A DNA stretch of 64,000 nt, taken from Setaria digitata (Eukaryota > Nematoda > Chromadorea > Rhabditida > Setariidae). A program made the translations under genes and the position numbers. Below, piece by piece: positions 1-12,715 of the stretch. Every line of letters begins with the position of its first letter. Position 1 is the stretch's first letter. Under the pieces are notes generated by a model. It worked only from the letters and a program-made list of their open reading frames with translations, was not told where the DNA came from and did no database searches. The stretch covers positions 1-64,000 of the forward strand of contig RCAB01000162.1 of assembly GCA_003640385.1 (NCBI GenBank). Reading direction: 5' to 3'.

Positions 1-3000
1 GTTCCTTTCAGTTACCGTGGAGAGAGTGGTCTTTCTGTAACATTGAAAGCAGTAATGTATGAAACAATGATAACATAACTGCCAACAAGACAATAATCGT
101 CAAGGTGTTGCTGAGGTATATCATTTTGAGTCCTCCCATTATTATCACTTATAATCAACGATTATATGCTAATAGAAAATGTCTTGGTGATAAGTCCCTT
201 TAAATTCCTATTCACTTATGAAACTGCTAATTGTAATCATCCAAAGTTGATTGATTTGTTGATATTCTGTCTTCAGTTTCCAGATTAGTGGTACATCCAG
301 AAAGTGAAAAAATTGAAAAATGAGTTGAAGTAACTTTCAGGAAAACTATTTTCCTTTGCACAACCATGTCTAGTCTGGTCTCACTGGCAGCACTGAGTCC
401 GATGTTTGCAAAATTACGGACCGAGTCAGAAAACAAAAATCCGAAAATGTCCCAATACTGAAGGAGTACTTTCGGATAACTGCATTCGTTCTTTTACAGT
501 AAGAATTATTAGCAAATTTATGTCCAATAGAAAAAAAATGTCCTAATGACAGATTTCTTTAAATTCCTAAATTTCTTTAACATTTTTTCACATCAATTGA
601 TGTTATGGAATTTAAAATATTTTCCCGGAAAAGAAACAAAAACTTTAAGGAAAAATTTGCAGCAAGCAATTTTGTGTGCTGAAAAATTTTTTGTCACTGT
701 TATCATCACAATTGTAATTCCGGATCCGGCAAGAAATAGTGAGAAAGACATTGTGAATGATTAGGCGTTGTCATGCTATTACTTATTAATACAATACTTG
801 TAAGTACTTGAAAAGCCTGTAAAAAGTCAGGGAGTGAATAATTTGATTGCACCGTAGGAGAACTTTTGTAATCTACGGACAAAAATGAGGTTATGCTTTT
901 GTCGGGATGATAAGGAAGAAGAAGGATGATGTGAAGGAAATGATAAGAAACATGAGAAATTTATCATACGAGATAATGTCATTGCTGCACAATATATTGA
1001 TGAAATTTTGAACCGATGCTTGTATACGTTATCACTGATTTCTTTATCACATTATTGTATGCAATGTATCAATGTATGTCATCACTTCTAATGTGTGCGT
1101 TATCACCGATTAAAATGAAAACTTCCGACGTTTAATTTTAGAAAGTATTTTTGAAATAAAAATGAATAGTATGAAATTGAAATATTATCGAGTAACTTTT
1201 CATGGCAATTTTTTCCTTTTCTTTATATCTAAACAAAAAATATTTTTGCTAAAATTATATTACTAAAAGAGATTTTAGCATTCGAAATTATCCTAGTTTT
1301 TAATTTTTTAATTTGCATACTTAGCTGCATTGCTTTATATAAAATCTTTATACTTCGTCTCTTCCTAAATTTGTTGAAGGTACTTACGATAGAGAGGAAA
1401 AATACTAATGAAATATTTAAAAATAGTATGAAAGAAATAATCCTTGCAAAAGAATAAGAAAAGTGTTAGTTAAGGAGAGCACTTTACGAAATACTTACAA
1501 ATACTACTGAAAGATGTCTGGGAAGGATAATATCGATAAGAATGTTAAATTTTTTCCTTCCAGAAGGATAAGATGAGAAACATGTACATGTCCAGCATTG
1601 GTTATTGAAGAGGACGCATCGAACAATACCTAGAAGTCGACATCGAGATTCTCGACCGGAGTAGGGTACAAATAAATATATGCAAACTCAAGTTTAACAT
1701 TCGAATACTGGCAGATTGAACTCAGAAACAAATGAAAGTTCACATTTTCTATGTGCTAGAAAAGTATAGTGCTGTTGAGTTCAAAGTGATAAGATAAATT
1801 TTATATTCTTCAAGCATTTCACTGCTGCAAACTACACTTGATCCCTTATAAGCTGCTACTTGGAGATTATTCTTAGTTCATTAATTTTGGCTAAGATATG
1901 ACTGTTACGAAGCCGAAAGAAACAATCATGATACAACAACAGCTGATTGCTTATCATTTGCTATCACGTTTATTGTGCTTGCGCAAGGTATATGCAGTAA
2001 TTAGCATTTGTACTGTAAGTAAAAATGTTGCAGACATTTGCAATAATAGTTGATAAAATAAAAAAAAGAGAAAATTTAATCAACCATGAATTAATTACTC
2101 ACGCTATAATGCAAAACTTTTATCAAATGCTTTTTATCCTTCGTTAAATACAAAAATAAATATTTTTACTTATTATATCACCGCTTATCAATTAAAAATT
2201 AATGTTTATATTGCTTATAACTTGGAAAAATAGAAGCTTTTGCTTTTTTTTTGTCTTTAGTATTTGGAACTTTGTGTTTTTATCAACTACCGTAATAATC
2301 ATGAGTTATTTTGAAACTTTTTAAAAGAATTCCAAATGGGTACAGTTGCAATTTGCGCAAGCAGCTTAATTCATTAGGTAAATTATTTAAGTTATAAATT
2401 CAATTGATTTTAGTTAAAACAAAAAGCTCTTCATTAATATCATGCAATTTTGTAAAATTTCAAACATACTGCGGCATGAGATATCATTGTCATGTTAATC
2501 AGATATCAGCTTCATCATAATATTAACAAATTTCAGAAAATGCCAAGACTTGCAAGGATTTCCATATGGAATTAATTCTAGCCATTTCTGCCAATTATTG
2601 AAAGAAAAATTTGCAGTGGAATTCTTTTCTTTTCTTTAAAAGTGCATTTGAAAATGGTTTCATGAGCAAAAAAATAGCTTTCAACATGATGATATAAGAT
2701 AAATAAACAGCCATTTTAAAAATTGGATATATTAAGTTCCAGACGACTCGGTTAGGGTGATTTAATTTATCACAGTTTTACAATGATACAATGCTACACA
2801 ATTTTAAATATTTCGAATTTAAACCTGAAATTGACTCATTTGAAATCAATGGCATCTGCTGTATTCAGATATTCAATATATCATCTTTAATTTATTTTTT
2901 TTTTTTTAAATCTTTTAACTTTTCTTTTGGATTATAGTTTACTTTTTGATTCTATTTCAACATCAACATAAAGTTCACGGGTGAACTTACAAACTCAAAA

Positions 3001-4082
3001 TCGAGTTGCTACATATTCACATCTTAAATGGCATATTGAATTTTCAATTACATTTTAAAGTTCTATTAGTAAGGTGGGAAAAAAAAAGCATGAAAATTAT
3101 GTGAAACATCCAAAATTTTGTTGATATATTTTGTTTTGTTCGTGATTTACTCATTGAAAATGTGACGTGAAATTTGAAAGCAAACATTTTAACAAGTTAT
3201 TTGTTTACGAAAAACAAATTTTTATCTTTGTTTGTCGCTTCAATGTTTACATTAACTTCTATTTACTTTAATCCTTTATTTTGTCAGACACTTTGTTTAC
3301 TGAACCAATATTGACATGTTCTCGATGCATAAGAGATATTTTTACAGGTGAGAATCGTACCTGTTGAGAAATTCCTTGCACTAAGCCAAACTCTATGTTG
3401 GCAACTCTGTTGAGCCTTCAATGATTTATTGAGCCTTTAAAAGTTTTAAACATAATAATTGTATGACGTTTTCATACATTTTCTACTATGCAGCACCTCA
3501 GTAATCAATTAAAAATTACTTGTCTCAAATTTTCAAAATTTAGTTCAAGTTTGTTACAAGTAAACAACTTTTTAATATGACTAGACTTCTTAATTAACTT
3601 GTAAAATTTAATCTATTTTAATATTTCTCTTGTCCACTCTTTGAAATTGCTTTTTGCAAAATTATCATCGCTTTTTTAAATATATCTAACTTGAAATTAT
3701 TTTTCTGCACCTGAAAATGTACAGCTATCTCTCAACCATCTCACTAGAAAGTTGAATTTTAATTTGAACTATGCTTGAAAAGAAAGAATAGGGGAAATAA
3801 TAATAAAGAAGGAGAAAATTTGCAATTTTAGTGCAATTCGAGAATGCATCAACACGATTATATTAATAAAACATAAATGTGCCCGTTTTAATAGACTCGA
3901 GAGATGATAAATAGATTCAACGGATCATCGTGATAAACTTAGAAAGAAGTATTAGTGTGATAAGTTAGACTTAATGAAGGTAGCCACTGATAGCTGAGAG
4001 AAGTTGAAGTTGACTCTGCATTCATTTAGTTCGTGTATTTTAATTATAATTTTAGATGTGTTTCATGGTGAGGCTAACAATA

Positions 4083-4117
4083 TAATAGTATTCCTAATAT
4101 CGTTAGGAATGCTATTA
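4083..4117. repeat. 15-bp inverted repeat, 5-nt loop
   Basis: The left arm 4083-4097 and right arm 4103-4117 are complementary over 15 positions, with one T/G position that would be a wobble pair in plus-strand RNA. The loop is tatcg. It lies immediately past (in the minus direction) the candidate AATAAA of the cysteine-rich gene. Confidence 0.8.
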
Positions 4118-4119
4118 CA

Positions 4120-4125
4120 TTTATT
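4120..4125 (-). terminator. candidate poly(A) signal AATAAA of the lustrin-like gene
   Basis: The minus strand reads AATAAA about 375 nt beyond the stop codon at 4500-4502. It is followed directly by the hairpin at 4083-4117. The position is plausible for a nematode 3'UTR but is unproven. Confidence 0.45.
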
Positions 4126-4499
4126 GAAAAAAAAAAAATATCAGAAATGAAAAAAAGGAAATTATTGAAAAAATAAAATTAGGCAGGGACTCAACTAAGG
4201 CTAGAAAAATTACTTTTTTTTACCTATTTTGAAACTTATGAAAATCATATAATACGCAGCAAGAGAAAGAGAAAGATCAAGGCAAATAGAAATAATTAAT
4301 TATCACAGCAAAGGCTACCGAAAAGTTTTTCCTCCACTTCACAAACGAAGGTAAATATATTTTGACATGAGTGATGTTGACGTTTTGAATTCCAAATTTG
4401 TAAAAATTAGCATCCGAAAGCTCTCAGTTCACACATTACTTTTCTTCCAGTTATTGTCTGTACAAGTTTATGTCATTATTTGATTAGCTGGCTGTTTCA

Positions 4500-7400
4500 T
4501 CAACAAGTTCCAGAATTCAGAAGTTCTCGAAGTGAATTTTGTTCATTCCCGTCGGTCCAGAAATGATCCTCATTATCATGCTTGCAGTAAGCACCATCTG
4601 TATGAAAACCTGTTGGGCACTGATGAACTGAAATGATTTAACTATTCTAATGAGGAAATAATTAATAGAGCTACCATATTATCATTTTTCTAATGAAATG
4701 CTACTTTAGCTTTATTTTCAAATTTTTGTCCAGTGTCTCTTTAAAGTTTTTTTTCTTTTTTTTTTTTGATATTTTTCCTTAAAGTTTTGTTTTTTACTTT
4801 TCCAAATATTTTTTTACCTTCATTTAAGTTAGCAATAAGTTTAAATGGTATTATTCACTGTATTTACTCCGATAAATTTCATTGATATCATTATGCCGAC
4901 ACTGGTGATACTATGATTCCTCGATAATTTTCTTTAGGACTGTATTATTATTACTCATTTATTGTCATTTATTTATTTATTATTCATTATTATTATTTNT
5001 TATTTATTATTATTATTTATTATTATTCTTTATTGTTATTATTTATTATTACTATTTATTATTATTTATTATTACTATTTATTATTACTGTTTATTATTA
5101 TTATTTATTTATCTATTTATTATTATTATTGTTATTATTATTATTTATCACTGTTATTTATTTATTACTTACAACATCGTCCATAGAGTAATTTGCCATT
5201 GCTGCATTGGCACTGTGATAATCCTTTATCACTACTTGTTGAGCAATAGGTATTATTGCATCGTGCAGAGCATTCTTCATCATTTGTACAACCATATTCC
5301 CCAGGCCATAACTTCCTAAATATCTTTCAGTATAAATTAAATACTGTTAAAATAGTTACTATAAGTATTTAAAAAAAAATGCTTAAATTAGTTGAAAAAG
5401 ATTAAGGATAAATTAGCAATGAAAATAAAAAGAAGCTAGTTGAAAATTAAGTAGAAAGAGAGAGAAAGATAAAAACTGATAACAGAGTCTAGATAGAAGG
5501 GTTAAAATAAAGTAAAAAATAAAAAATGAAAAAGAAAAAGTTAAAATCTTTCTCTCTCTTTCCACTTAAAGTAGTAAAGTGTGAAGCATAGAAGATCTGA
5601 GTGAAGCAAGAAAGTCCCACATTCGACATTCGCCTCTGATACATTTCTCATTCGGTAGGCATGTCGAATCCGGATCGAAATTAACACCGGTTCCGTTCCA
5701 TAAGCAACGCCGTCCTGTCACTACCGTATACCATACTGTAAATTAATCATTTTACGCTAAATAGTAATATTTAATGATAAAATTGCCATATTTCAGACTT
5801 ACTTGGTTGTTCAGTGATATTACCAACTGGTGCGAATAAAGGCCTCCTTCGAGCAGTGCTAAATACAAATTTACAAGGCGAACCGTACTGATCACAACCT
5901 GACCGAGCCTGCAAACAAATTTGGACCTGTGAGAAGGATTGTTTCATAATTTATGTTACAGTTACATTTAAGTAATTTGCAATATGGAAAATTAATACAG
6001 TAATATATTTCTGCAAACAATGGAAGCAAGATTTGTGGACATTTGAACAAGCGACTGGACTGTAAAAGCTGAAAGTATGAATGGAGTTGTTAGGTGAATT
6101 TGAATTGATTAGTGAATTTGAATTGTGAAATGATTATGCTAAATTAAATTAAACTGTTTGCTTCACCCACCTGAGGTTCTACCTTAATTTGAGGTTTTTT
6201 TTTTTTTTTTTTTCTGATTTAGACAGACTATACAAATGTCATAGTGCTCACTCTGCCTCATTACTGTTAATTGCTGTGATAAGGAAATGTAAGTGCTTTG
6301 ATGCATGCTCAAGCAACGATCGGTCAATAATTTAACCCCAACAGTTCCCAAAACCATAGATTCCCATGGGCACAATGCCCGAAACCGCAGTTACCCATCA
6401 GTATCATGAGTAACGACGTTCTCTTGCTTTCAGTTAACAGTGCAAAATTGATGAAGCTTGCATACCATACCTGCAACAAGGTAGCAGGACTAATTTGCTG
6501 GCAAGTTGCACCGTTCGATGCAGCACCATTAATGCATGCACAAATTGACTGAATGCACTGCGCGCCGTTAGTATTAAAACCATTGCACTGTGATGATGTT
6601 TGACATGGTGTTCCCGGAATATGATCATATATCTTTGCGGATGCTAAATTTACTAATTAATTAGCGTATGGAAGTGAATTAGGATTGCGGAAAATTAATT
6701 TGCAATATGTAAAATTATATTAAGAAAATGGAAAAGAAATAAATATAGAACGTGAAGAAAGAATAAAAGGAGAGAAAAATAAATACTATCGTAATTCGTA
6801 GAACAGGTGTAATGGCAGAACAGGTGTATGAAAAAACGGTTTGCTTTAATGGAAATACCTGAGGTGCAACATGTACCCATAGAGCATGAGGTTTCTGGTG
6901 GACAATTATTGGTTGATGAACATTGGCAAATTGCATTCTGATTCGATGGACAAACTGGTTCCAGTGACAGTAGACAGCATGCTCCCGCTCCCGTACAACC
7001 GAATCCCGGTGGACAATCGACACCTCGGTTGCATTTCTGATATGCACGAGCACCATTTGGGCACAGTGGTACTGGTTCCAAGCAACAGCCTCGGCCTATA
7101 GAGAGGATGATAAGAGACGAATTCTGATAACGATGGAAATTGCTACAGGATGACGAAAATGTTCCTCAATTTAGTTTCCACAGGTGGAAAGTTGCATTTC
7201 AGTGGTGATAAAATGAGTTTACTGTAAATTAAACTTTTAATGGGCAAAGGTGACGGGTAACCTTCGCATATGTAACCCATCGGGCAACCATTATCGTAAG
7301 CGCATAGTTGAATAGCTACTTGTCCATTTGCGCAAATAGGTAATGGACAGCACACTCCATTCTCACATACCTGAATACGCCAGGAATGTAGACTTCGATT

Positions 7401-10400
7401 CTACCTTTAATGAAATTTTCCGGTGGCTGTAAGAACTTCCGAAAGTTCAGCGAGATTTTAAGAAGGAGTTCTCCGATACGATAATGAATGATAATGGCCG
7501 GCTACAAGAGGAGCATTTAGCTCGAGTATGTTGAAATTATCAACGATGGTAGCAAGGAATATTGTAGTAAATGGGGATAGCTTTTCTTGCTCATGGAATT
7601 TTCGATATTATGGAAGAAACATACCTGTCCAGTAGGACATGAATTGCCCTGACATCTTCCGGAAGGTTGAGCACCAGATGGACAAGTTGGCAACGGACAG
7701 CAACCACCATTATTACACTCCATACCTTGCGGACAAATACCTTCTGCAGCACATACTGTTGCCGATAAGATTCCGCTTGAGCAAACCGGTAAAGGACAAC
7801 ATACACCATTTGTGCACTGTTGACCAGCCGGACAGCAACATCCACCGGCTGGACATCTGAACGGAAAGTTTGCAAATAGCACATATTAGGTTATTGGCAC
7901 AAAAAGGTTTGCTATTATTATTGAGATTAAACATATCCCACACTTACCGTTGTGATCCCACCTGATTATTGGGACAGAGTGGTAGAGGGCAGCAACCACC
8001 ATTAGCGCATTCGAAACCATTTCCGCATTCCGCACTAGATACACAGATCCGTAGGGCGATAACACCCGAAGAACAACGAGGAGCAGGACAACATAGACCG
8101 TTGGCGCAGATTGATGCACTTGGACAACCCATACCTGACGGACAGCGGCCAATTGCCTGAATTGTTCATTTGGATATTTGAAACTTTCCAATTAATATAA
8201 TGGGCAATGAATTAGAATAATTAATAATGGATGTGAAGAAAACAGGTTGAAAAAAAAACATTTTTTTTTCATGAACATTCTGAGGCAATGAATATTTTTT
8301 TACTCATACAGTTTCCGAGCAATAATAAATTTCATATTAACTAATGATACCTGTATTCCGGTAGGACAAAAAGGTACCGGACAGCAACCGCCACTGGAGC
8401 ATTCCATTCCTGGACCACACTCCTGCAAAACATTCATTTTTCCATGCGGAAAATTCTAAAGGACTCCAAATTTTGTCTATTTTAATCTGTTACAATTAAT
8501 TAGAACGATTAATATTAGAAAAAATTCCCCATAACTGTTCCTTAATTTGGAATAACCAAATAGAAAAAGAAAAAAAAAATGAAAGAAATTGTGAAAGTTA
8601 AAAGAGGAAGAAACCTGATCAAGACTACATCTTGAAGTAGCTGTAACACCACTCCGGCAAATTGGCATACGAACCGGTTCATGTTGCTGACAGCAACAAC
8701 CTGATATGCAGCTAGCCTAAAAAAAAAAGAAAAATATATGAAAATTGAAAAAAATTATACCTTTGAATGGATGAATAGAAAAAAAAAAAAATAGTTATTA
8801 AATACCTGTTGTGAGCATGACATTGTCATTGAAACTGTTTTACCGCAGAATCCGGTAGCATCTTGACCACTAGGACAGACTAACGGACAACATACTCCAC
8901 GATAGCAACCATTACCGGCTGGACATTGCTCCATGAATCCGCATGGTTGAGACCCAGGAAAACCGTCTAAAGAAAAGAATAAAGACCAAAAGAATGTCTT
9001 ATTTGTTGTTTTATAATTATTGTTATCAATTTCTTTCTCATTTGCTCCTTTTCAAAAAGAAAAGAAAAAAAAAATTGATTAAATTTCGGAATTTTTCAAA
9101 AACCTACTGGGACATGAAATGACAATTTGGTGTTGTTGTTGTCCCATTGGAAATATTGGCTGCTGTATTGCCGGTACTGGTATCGATGCTGGTACCGCTA
9201 CCGGTATCGGTATCGATGTTTGCAACTGCTGCTGAAGAACCGGAATTGGTAAAGAAGGTATCATCGGTATGTGTTCGTTTGTAATACCGCAACAGAAACC
9301 ACTAATTGCATAACAAATTGTTCCCGGTGGACAGATTTGTGTTGGTGAACATGCTGCTACTGGTGGCCCAGTATTATCGGGGCAAACTTCTTAAATGCGA
9401 AAATTATCTTCTACTAAAATTTATCATTTACAGACAAAGGGATACATTTTTTGAACGATTTTTAGTTTTCAAAATTTACAATTTTAATTTTTGGAAGAAA
9501 AGTTTATTTAATTTATGAGAAAAAATTTTTTAAATTAAATCAACCAGACAATCTGTTTTTCATTCTAATTAATTTTATCTGGAAACTTGACGAATTCTTC
9601 ACTCTTTTATTTTTGCGAAGATTCAAGTTTTCAAAAGATTTATTTATGATTAGCCTATTGTTTCCATTGATGTTAAAATTTAATTAAATGAAATCTCGAA
9701 AAATTCGACTCCGTTTGAGTTTTCTCTATTCAATTTAAATTTGAATTGAAAAAAGGAAGAATTTATTTTTAATACTATGATTAAAAATTTCATTCTGCCT
9801 TAAGCCCTAACATATGCGTTTTTCTCATTGCTGCAATGATTACAATTGTAGTGGTGAAATAAATTTAAAAATTATTAAAATTAATAATTAAAGTACTTAA
9901 ATAAAACGCTCATTCAAACTGTTTGTTTCAGACACATGAAATTAACAAATTTTAATTGAAATATATAATAGTGAAAAATCTAACGAGATGGTATACTGTT
10001 AATAACAGCTACTGCTGCTGACATCATTGGATTATAATTAGTCTGTGGGTCAGTTATCGGTTGACAACAAACCTGATATTCCTAAAAATCAAATTTGAAA
10101 AGGGCGAGAAGAAGAAAGGAAATGAGAAACAAAAGTGAATGGCTTAGATCGAACTACAGATCGACAAAATGAAAAATATTTGAAAAAGAAAAAAAAAAAA
10201 AAAAAACTATGCAAAACCTCTGTGCACTGCGATCTCCCGGGACAAATATTCAGGGGTGATTGTTGAGCACATCGACTAACAGGTAATGAACCTATCGGAC
10301 AACCGATCAAATTCTCAGCTGAACAAATTTGCAATCTTGGATCAAATGTTGTTCCGGGAGCACATTTCCTGGGTGCCCATAGCCCACATGGTCTAAAATC

Positions 10401-12106
10401 TACCTAGTTTAATATCTAAATGAAATGATTGAGTCTAGTTTACGGTGCATCCTTATCAAGGGCAATTTTTGATAATTTGGAATATTGATGATTAATTCAA
10501 AATGTTGTTATGTGATCAGATGAAAATGTTACTGTGTAAACTACCTGCTTTCTTTTTCAATTGTGATAAACCGTACTGATTGGATTGTATAATCTTTTTT
10601 TACACGACTAGTCTTTCTTTCGTATAGCAATATTTGACCTTTGGTTTGACCTCAGATCTCGTTTCATATAACATGCCTGATACCTGGTTTGCTGTGGTAT
10701 ACACTGTAGGAATGCAGCATTGTCGGTAGGATCAAGTTGCAAGGCAGCTGATAACCAATCACAAGATTTCATTTGTGCTGGTGCAATATTGGTTGCTAAA
10801 TTTTTGTTTCCCATCAATTACAATGAAATTTTATGAATTAAGCAAATTATTTAATTATTCATGAAGGTAATATATAATTTATCATTCTCCCCAAATGATG
10901 ATAATTTGATTACAGTGTATTCTTATCACTTCAAAACCCTTCAGCCACTACTATTGTTCTTTTATATTCTTACAAATTTTTCCCTTCAACTTCACTAGAT
11001 GTAATCTAGAAACTTGATGACTTATGAAATCCAATAATTCCATGTGGAAATTTGAAATTATACAAGTCCAACTCCAGTAAAATTTACTGCTAGAAATATT
11101 CTAATTTTTCCAAATTTGTTTTCTTTTTGCTGTTAATTTTCATTTCTAATTGTCACAAATAAGAAATGAATTTCTTGGATGTTAGTAAACTATATCCTCA
11201 AAAATATAAATTAGTCCTTATAATTACTGCTGTCTAATGTTCCTTAAACACTAGAAAATGAATTTTCAGTTATAGCTGAGAAAATTTTACCTATAAAAAA
11301 AAGGTCGGTTTGACATTCAGGCTATGATGAGACTTATTGAAGAGAAGAGGGTGAAGAAATATTACAATTATTAATAGTTGCTATCATTCATTATTTATCG
11401 ATTATCACTGAATATTATCAGTTATTATCATCACTATCAATTATCATGTGTTTAGTCATTATTACTGATCAGGGTTGATTATTGATTAATATTGTAATTA
11501 TTATCCATCACAACTGTTAACCGTTTTTATAGAGTATTGTCAATCATTGTTATTAATTTGTTAATTATTGCTAACAACCGTGACCTTGACAGGTCCTCTG
11601 ACATCCTGCAACCATTGGATTTTGTTGGCAGTTTGGTTGCTGTCGACGTAATTTATTCTTATCAGTACAGCCTTGCTTGATGTAATCAAACTGATGCTCT
11701 CCTGGACAATTCTTCTTTTGCCATTTTCCCATTTTATTATCAACTATGAGGTAGTCTCTAATCTGTAATGTACCAATTTAAACCAATAACATTATTCATA
11801 AGCGAAAAAAAAAAAAACCTTCCCATTGCCTTACGATAATTTAACAAACTTCTTGATCGCTGAATGGCATGCATTGGTAAAATGATTGTGGTTCATTAGC
11901 AACACGAATATGTTCAACAGTCATGCATAGGGTATTCTCTATTGGCAGATTTTCATTCCCTGCAAAGAAATTCCCTCTTAAAAAAAATAAATTTCAAAAA
12001 TAATCTGAATGAAGAGAAAAGTTTTTGAATGACTTATAAAATAACTGGATAACTTACCACTTACATAATAAAATACTAGTAAAAGTAATTTGTAATTAGT
12101 AAACAT
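4500..12106 (-). CDS. secreted chitin-binding / lustrin-like cysteine-rich protein, 19 exons
   Basis: Exons in transcript order: 12106-12058, 11959-11850, 11762-11585, 10795-10684, 10392-10218, 10081-9997, 9389-9108, 8966-8806, 8716-8615, 8422-8351, 8156-7948, 7856-7625, 7370-7262, 7095-6859, 6643-6471, 5908-5803, 5735-5621, 5315-5173 and 4627-4500. All junctions keep phase, giving 925 aa. The first exon encodes a hydrophobic signal peptide (MFTNYKLLLLVFYYVSG). Two peritrophin-A (CBM14)-like Cys clusters follow (~28-85 and ~125-175, with CAPGTTFDPRLQIC). Then comes a P/Q/I-rich low-complexity linker (~265-320). About eleven Cys modules of the type NGxCCPLPxCPxG fill ~330-705, and EB-like Cys modules lie from ~705 to the end. 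By family it should be an extracellular protein of cuticle, eggshell or microfilarial sheath. The 9997 to 9389 junction is the least certain: a stop lies just past that donor, so a split into two genes is possible. Confidence 0.82.
4942..5168. repeat. ATT/TTA trinucleotide-type low-complexity tract
   Basis: Interrupted runs of tta/att with a few c or g substitutions, and one undetermined base at 4999. It lies in the last-but-one intron of the cysteine-rich gene and runs right up to the donor of exon 18. Its apparent Tyr/Leu/Ile-rich reading frame is an artefact of the repeat. Confidence 0.9.
10635..10652 (-). promoter_or_regulatory. direct repeat of AGGTCA half-sites spaced by 6 (DR6)
   Basis: TGACCT occurs at 10635-10640 and again at 10647-10652, in an intron of the cysteine-rich gene. 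Two exact nuclear-receptor half-sites in the same orientation could bind a nuclear hormone receptor pair. DR6 is a less common geometry, so chance is possible. Confidence 0.3.
11394..11446. promoter_or_regulatory. cluster of GATA-factor words in an intron
   Basis: Five TTATC words (TGATAA-type on the other strand), plus a CTATCA, fall within about 50 bp in the third intron of the secreted cysteine-rich gene. GATA factors of the ELT family drive hypodermal and cuticle genes in nematodes. The local AT background raises the chance rate, so this is a suggestion only. Confidence 0.3.
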
Positions 12107-12684
12107 GGAATAAGACTGTTAGCACTGAGGAAAACACCAATAATAGTAGTAATTATTGTTTTAATAGCAATAGTAGTGGTAGTTAAGAAGAAAACGTAGC
12201 ACACTTTTGGTAATAGTGTCGTGCAACAGAAGAACTATATAGTACTGGTCGAATTTTTCACAGACTTTCTAATATGACTGAATGGAATTCTTACAAAAGC
12301 GACTTACTTATCTTTAAATGTTTGGTTGAAAAGTATACTACTAGCCCCAAACTAGTTTACAACTTGTGGTCAGAAGCTCATTCCATCTGTGTTATTTTAC
12401 AATCTAGTTTTATTTAGCTAACCAAACAACATCTCGATCTTGCCATACTTTTTCTTCCCCTCTTGACACTAAGCACGCCTTAAACAACAATTTCAATGCA
12501 TACCATTTCTTGTGTTTGCATGAGTTTATTCCTCCCATCGTATCCTACTAAATCAAACTCCGTGATGTACAAAGCTCTCGAAGCAAATTTTTTTATCAGC
12601 AGTAAAACGACATCTCTATCTATTTAGAATTATATAATGCATTGTCGTAATTATATATATAATTATTATATATATATTTGGATA

Positions 12685-12715
<31 letters not shown>

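Larger units (their letters stand above)
1..4499. other. gene-free flank, AT-rich
   Basis: I see no coding exon that can be tied to a family on either strand. The longest open stretches (for example 546-764) are short, AT-driven and lack splice context. The stretch holds scattered TTATCA/TGATAA words and T/A runs. Near its right edge lie the hairpin at 4083-4117 and the likely poly(A) signal of the minus-strand secreted-protein gene. Confidence 0.6.

Noticed and set aside
4295..4320. miR-2-family-like start (TATCACAGC) on the plus strand
   Set aside because: Only the seed matches; the flanks do not fold into a precursor hairpin.
4962..5186. Plus-strand ORF rich in Tyr/Leu/Ile
   Set aside because: Produced entirely by the TTA/ATT simple repeat in an intron.
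6695..7081. Alternative minus frames across the cysteine-rich exons
   Set aside because: Only the Cys-rich frame joins in phase with its neighbours; the others are shadows, and their tails run into introns.
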